This document shows positions 59,573-64,000 of a DNA stretch of 64,000 nt, piece by piece (position 1 is the stretch's first letter; every line of letters starts with the position of its first letter). The DNA comes from Allomyces macrogynus ATCC 38327 (Eukaryota; Blastocladiomycota; Blastocladiomycetes; Blastocladiales; Blastocladiaceae). Below the pieces are notes generated by a model. The model was not told the origin of the DNA. It was given only the letters and a program-made list of their open reading frames with translations, and did no database searches. The position numbers and the translations under genes are program-made. The stretch covers positions 3,040,346 through 3,104,345 of the forward strand of contig GG745328.1 in assembly GCA_000151295.1 (NCBI GenBank), read 5' to 3'.

Positions 59573-62500
59573 TCAAGTCGCTCCTCCACCTCCTCCCCTC
59601 CACATTTCCGTCAGCAGTCGCGATCCACCTCCATTCCCGCCGCCTGCTGGCTCGGGCCGTTCCGTCGACGCCCTTCGTGACCCGGACCCCGGCAGGTCGT
59701 CACGGTGGAACGACGAGCTCACAGAGCGCCATGTATCGTCGGCCGCGTCGTCGTCGTCGTCGCCATCCGACGCGTCCGAGTGGTGCGACCGCACATCCAA
59801 CGACGGCAGTTGCGGACTCGACCGCTGCACACTGATACTCTGCTCGGACTTGGCCCCACCGTTCGACGGCGCCACCGATGCCGGTGGAGATGCTTGTGGA
59901 AGTGATGCCGGCGGTGGTGGCATCGTCACCGGTCGCGTCATCGGCTCCGCGCGAATCCCCGCCGTACTGCCTCCGGCACCACCCGAACCGCCCTCGGATA
60001 TCGGCCGACTCCCATGCGAACTCGCGTCCGCGTGCGACCCGCCGACCAAGGGTCCCGAAAACTGCGACCCTCCAGACCCGGCAATCCCATTCGACGACAC
60101 GGGCGACATCGGCACGCTCCCCGTCGAATCCACTATGCGGAACGGATTCTCGGCAAAGATTGACAAAGCGGCGGTCGCGCAATCGCGGGGGCAAATCCAC
60201 GCGGTCGAGGGCTGAGGCCGAAGCGACCAAGTGGTTCGGGTTCAGGAACTGTGCGGCCGAATGCGCGGTCATTGCCGCGACCGCCGCCACACGGTGCGGG
60301 TTGATCCCAAGCGACTGGCCCATTTTCTCGGCGCGCGCGTACCGGAGGACCGCGCTTGTCTTGGAGTGCACCGAGTCTTGATCTCCACCGCCGCCACCGG
60401 CGCCACCGTGCGTGCCGCGGGTGGGGACCGTCTTGTCGGTGGGTTCGCCGGCGCGGGGGCGCCCGGGCCGGGCCATGGTGAGCTTGCGCAGGAGAAAGTA
60501 GCGCCGCGCGGCCGACTCGAAGAAGAGGGAGAGCGTGGCCGAGACGGCGGTCGCGAGGAAGAAGACGCTCAGGCACGGCGTTAGGCTCTTTTCGCGGTCG
60601 AGCGCATAGAGAATGCCCCATTCGACAACAAACGCCGTGACGACGGTGGCCAGGAACGGCAAGTGCACGCGCGTGCGCAGTCGCAGGGTCGTGGCGGCCA
60701 GGACGGTTGCGTTGATTTGGTGGAAACTGGTCTGGCGACGTGGAGAGGACGGGGTGGAAGCGGAAGCGATTAGTACCGTGCGTGAGCGATACTACGACGA
60801 GAACGGCCAGAACGCACCTCCAAGACACTAAAATCGTTTGTCTGGTACCGCCGCACCGCATCCAAGACAATCGTCACTGCGCACGACAGCGCCACATGAA
60901 ATAGCGCAAACCGCTCGAGCGATGGCCCTTGAATCGGCGAAAACCGCAACTTCCAGAGCGGGACCAAATTCACGACGAGCCCCGGTGCGTACCGGAACCA
61001 CCACGAATCCACGACCAGCCGGCTTTGGTCGTCTCTTGCCGACGACCCGATTGTGACAAACGTGCCGATCATGGCCTGTACAGCCCACACGAAAAACGAC
61101 GTGACGTTGGTAATGGCAAACCGCGTGCGCAATTTGCGGTAGTAATTGATGCGGTAATTCGACTCGTCGGCGCGCGACGGGAACGTATACATGAAGAAAT
61201 GCCGCGGCCGGCGGAGCAGTTCCTGCACGGACCGTCCGCAGCACGTGCGGTCGCCGGGTTTCGGTCGCTTGGTCGCGGGTCTCGGACCACTGGGTGCGGC
61301 GACGGGCTGGTTGAGCAGCGGCTCGGCTGCTGGAACCGACGTGATGGGTGTCTGCGCCGCGAGCGGCGAAGGGAGAGTCGAGTTTGGCGACGGTGACGGG
61401 CTTGCCATAATGGTTGGTAACGTCAGCACCGGCGGCGGGGGCGGGGGCGGTGGGGGAGGTGGGGGTGGGGGCATGGGCGAGTTATGCAAAGCGTCGAAAT
61501 CGCGGTCAACCGTTTCCTCGGGGACAGCCGCGCCCTCGGCCTGGTGAGGGTCCAACCCTTCGAGCGCTTGGTTCCGGCTCATCGACCCCGTGCTCAAGAA
61601 ATCGTGCACGCTGCGCGACACGGACGAGAACGGCGACGCGAGCCGGAACGTGCTCACGTCCTGCGAGTCGAGGTGGGACATGCGGCCTGCCGATAACGGA
61701 TTAGCCAGAGAACGGCAGCCGAACAACCGAAAGAAGGCCACAGCGTACCACCCGTCGCTTGCGAAACAATGCCGTCCGACTCGCACGAGCTCGTCACGTC
61801 TTCATGGTTGACGATAATGTGCGGCGTATCGCCGTCCTCGTCCGTGGCAATGATGATCGGCGGCGCGCTTGCCTCGCTGAGCTTGATCGACACCGGTAGC
61901 TGTGTCGGGAGCTTGGTCATCTTGCCCACTGCCATCCAACCCACGACGTCAGCCTCGATTCACTCTCCATCCAAATGCGCCAAACATACGATCAATCGAG
62001 CTCAAAACCATGCTCGACGTATTGAGCAAATTCGAAGACGTCTTGTGCTTGGAGACGCGGCCGAGCGCCCACGTGGGCTTACTGGTGGATCCGCCATTAG
62101 CGCGCAGCGCGACCACGTCCGTCGACTTGGCCAGATCGCGGTCGAGCCCGATCGCCGTGCGTGACAAGTGCCGACTCAACCGTCTCCGCACACCAATCGG
62201 TCGCGGCGAGGGCGCGTCGTCAGGTGCGATGCGCAACGGCGGCGGTAGGAATGGCGCGTCTTGGAAACTATGCGAGCGGCCGAGCGTGCCGAGCGGCAAG
62301 AGTGCACCGACACTCCTGGACGGTGAATGAGAGCGGGGTGAGCCACGGTGCGTCGTTCATTTCGAGACGACAACATGAAATCGCGTACCGCCGGTCGTCC
62401 TCGCTCATCACCGACCCGTGCGCGTGCGGCGCGCCCGCCGCATCAAGCTGGAGCGCCGGAAGCAGAACGTGATCAATGTCGCCCTGCTCGGCCTCGTCGA

Positions 62501-64000
62501 TAAACTCCATAGAAATAAGCGGCGCAGTCGCAAGTGGATTCGAGATCATGTTGCGGTCAGGAACGAGCGAGTCCGAGGCCATAGGACGTGTTGACATGGG
62601 CGGCACGTCGAGGACGGGTGCACTCGCCGCTGGGATTGCTGGCGCGACCGGCAGCCGCAGCATCGCGGTTACCTCGATCCCTGGATCGGGCGGGTGGGTC
62701 ACAGACGCGTCGGCCGGTGGCGGACTCGTGGTCCTGCGCATGTCGCCGTTCACGTCCATTCCCCTCATGGATGCGCCGTTGGCGAGGTTCGCAACCGATA
62801 AGGTCGGGCTGGCAAACGGTGCACCGTCGCCGGCAGCGTGGTCGTTGAGCAATGCGCGGCTCAGCTCAATCGAGCTCGTGATGGCAAACGGGTGCGGCGC
62901 CGTGGCGAGCTTCTTAGACGACGATTTCTGCTTGGCCTGCAGCCGGATATCGAGAATGAACGTGAGCCGCGAGATGAGCTCGCGCTGATACATGGCGAGA
63001 CCGCCCTGCGGGTGACGAGGAATCAAGGTGAGCTGATGAATGGACGGATGCGCGAGCGGAACAGAAAGAAGCGTACCCGAATCAAATGATCGGCAGCTTG
63101 CATCATAATAAGCCAGTACTAATTCGCGCGACCTCGGTATGAGCAGGAGAACCAACATGGGATCCAAACAACGCAAAAATGCACGTACCCGCGACGAGAG
63201 AGATGCCGGAATCAGAACGCCGAGGCACACGCTGACCAAGGCCAGCACCAAACTGATCCCAATTCCGTGGTAAAACGGCAAATTCGACGCGGCGACCAGC
63301 ATGAAGAGCGAGATGCCCGCCGAGCTGGACCAGTGGTGCGAGACGTTCGGATCCTCAACAATCAGCGCGTTGCCAGTACCGCCCATGTCGGCGGATGGTC
63401 CCAACAGGGAGCACCGAAACGAGAGACCGAGCGCCGACAAGTCGCCGAGGGCCAGAATCGTGTAGAGAACGAGACCCAGCGTGCCCACGACGCGACGGCG
63501 GAGGTCGCGGTGCTGGTAGCACGACGCGAGAGCCATGAGGACAATGGCGAGCATGCAGACGATCGATACGGCCGTGACAAAGACTTGGCCCCACAGACAC
63601 GAGGGCCATGGACGATTCGCGGCCGAGGCAGCAATGTACATGGCGACGAGTTGGTGCGAGTTAAAGGCGAGCTTCACGGCGACCGGAATGACCAGCAGTA
63701 ACTGGAGACGAGGTCGGGGGGACGATGAGTTTTCATTCTCGCCAAAAACGCGGCAAACAAAAATCTAGCAATTCCAACGCACCCCGAGAAACCGGACGGG
63801 GCCTTCACCAATGCGCATCGTGTGCTCATTGTACTTGTCGTTCAGACGCTTCTTTTCGAACCGCAGCGTCACTGGCGAAATGGCACTGGAGGTGATCAGT
63901 GAGTTTTCACGCACGATCAAAAACAGCGACCAACGCCGCTCAAGGGAGAGTGCGCCACAAGAAGAGAAAGGAGTGCACACTTTTTCCGGCTGTGCACGAC
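59573..64000 (-). CDS. Polytopic membrane protein with two TM clusters (5' partial)
   Basis: The gene runs leftward from the right edge to a stop at 59573-59575; upstream exons may lie outside. Clear joins are 61687-61748 (GTACGC...CGGCAG) and an intron starting after VLE near 60825 with a TACTAAT branch, and the exon ending RFLG near 63784 joins LLLVIPVAVKL. The first cluster has about six hydrophobic helices (FVTAVSIVCMLAIVLMALAS; VVGTLGLVLYTILALGDL; ISLVLALVSVCLGVLIPA). A cytosolic-type segment of about 450 residues follows, with a 14-proline run. The second cluster starts at ITNVTSFFVWAVQAMIGTFV and ends near CLSVFFLATAVSATLSLFF. The C-terminal tail is Ser/Gly-rich and acidic. The 6+6 layout recalls membrane adenylyl cyclases, but I see no cyclase domain. 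Exon edges in 61.9-63.2 kb and at the C-terminus are unresolved. Function unknown. Confidence 0.55.
61430..61475. repeat. Proline-codon simple repeat
   Basis: A G-rich run on the plus strand, of the form GGCGGGGGC..., encodes about 14 consecutive prolines on the minus strand within the polytopic membrane protein gene. It is a likely length-variable tract. Confidence 0.8.

Overview
The window reads as GC-rich nuclear DNA of a flagellated (zoosporic) fungus. Genes are close together, lie on both strands and carry short introns of about 53-105 bp. Donors are often GTACGT or GTGCGT, and many introns have a CTGAC or CTAAC branch-like site before TAG or CAG. Fungal affinity is suggested by a GT69 (CAP59/CMT1-type) mannosyltransferase, an ENA-type P-ATPase relict, an SPX-RING ligase and a Bdc1/BRD8-like bromodomain protein. 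A flagellum is implied by an axonemal-dynein tail-like protein and a giant HYDIN-like ASH-repeat protein. A blastocladiomycete or chytrid is my best guess, and it is an inference only.

Layout. 1-4211 (+): dynein heavy-chain tail-like protein without a motor, open at the left edge. 4404-4769 (-): small ankyrin-like ORF. 5032-7399 (-): HOOK adaptor. 8184-10168 (+): MFS transporter. 10386-11065 (+): RNase H2 subunit C. 11345-11771 (+): frameshifted F-box relict. 12214-14926 (-): broken ENA-type ATPase. 15911-16664 (-): SPX-only protein. 17211-18805 (+): oxysterol-binding-protein relative. 19182-22425 (+): FACT subunit SPT16. 24515-24870 (-): decayed copy of part of the next gene. 25254-36051 (-): HYDIN-like giant protein. 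36410-37832 (+): unknown two-TM protein. 38423-40783 (-): SPX-RING ligase. 41951-44187 (-): GT69 mannosyltransferase. 44875-47079 (+): bromodomain protein. 48929-50587 (+): CK1/tau-tubulin-kinase-like kinase running into a 937-base N gap (50588-51524). 52046-59401 (+): neurofibromin (RasGAP) with 14 inferred exons. 59573-64000 (-): polytopic membrane protein with two TM clusters, open at the right edge.

The genes do not form one pathway. Themes that recur are cilia and microtubules (dynein tail, HYDIN-like, HOOK, tubulin-kinase-like), phosphate sensing (two SPX genes), chromatin (SPT16, bromodomain protein) and Ras control (neurofibromin). Most points of interest concern gene decay or unusual structure: the motorless dynein tail, the ATPase with several lesions, an in-frame TAG inside the HYDIN-like gene, a segmental copy of that gene 7 kb away, and two probable GC-AG introns. 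Exon joins were worked out by hand from splice motifs, reading-frame continuity and family resemblance. Lengths were checked to be multiples of three for most genes, but no transcript data were available.
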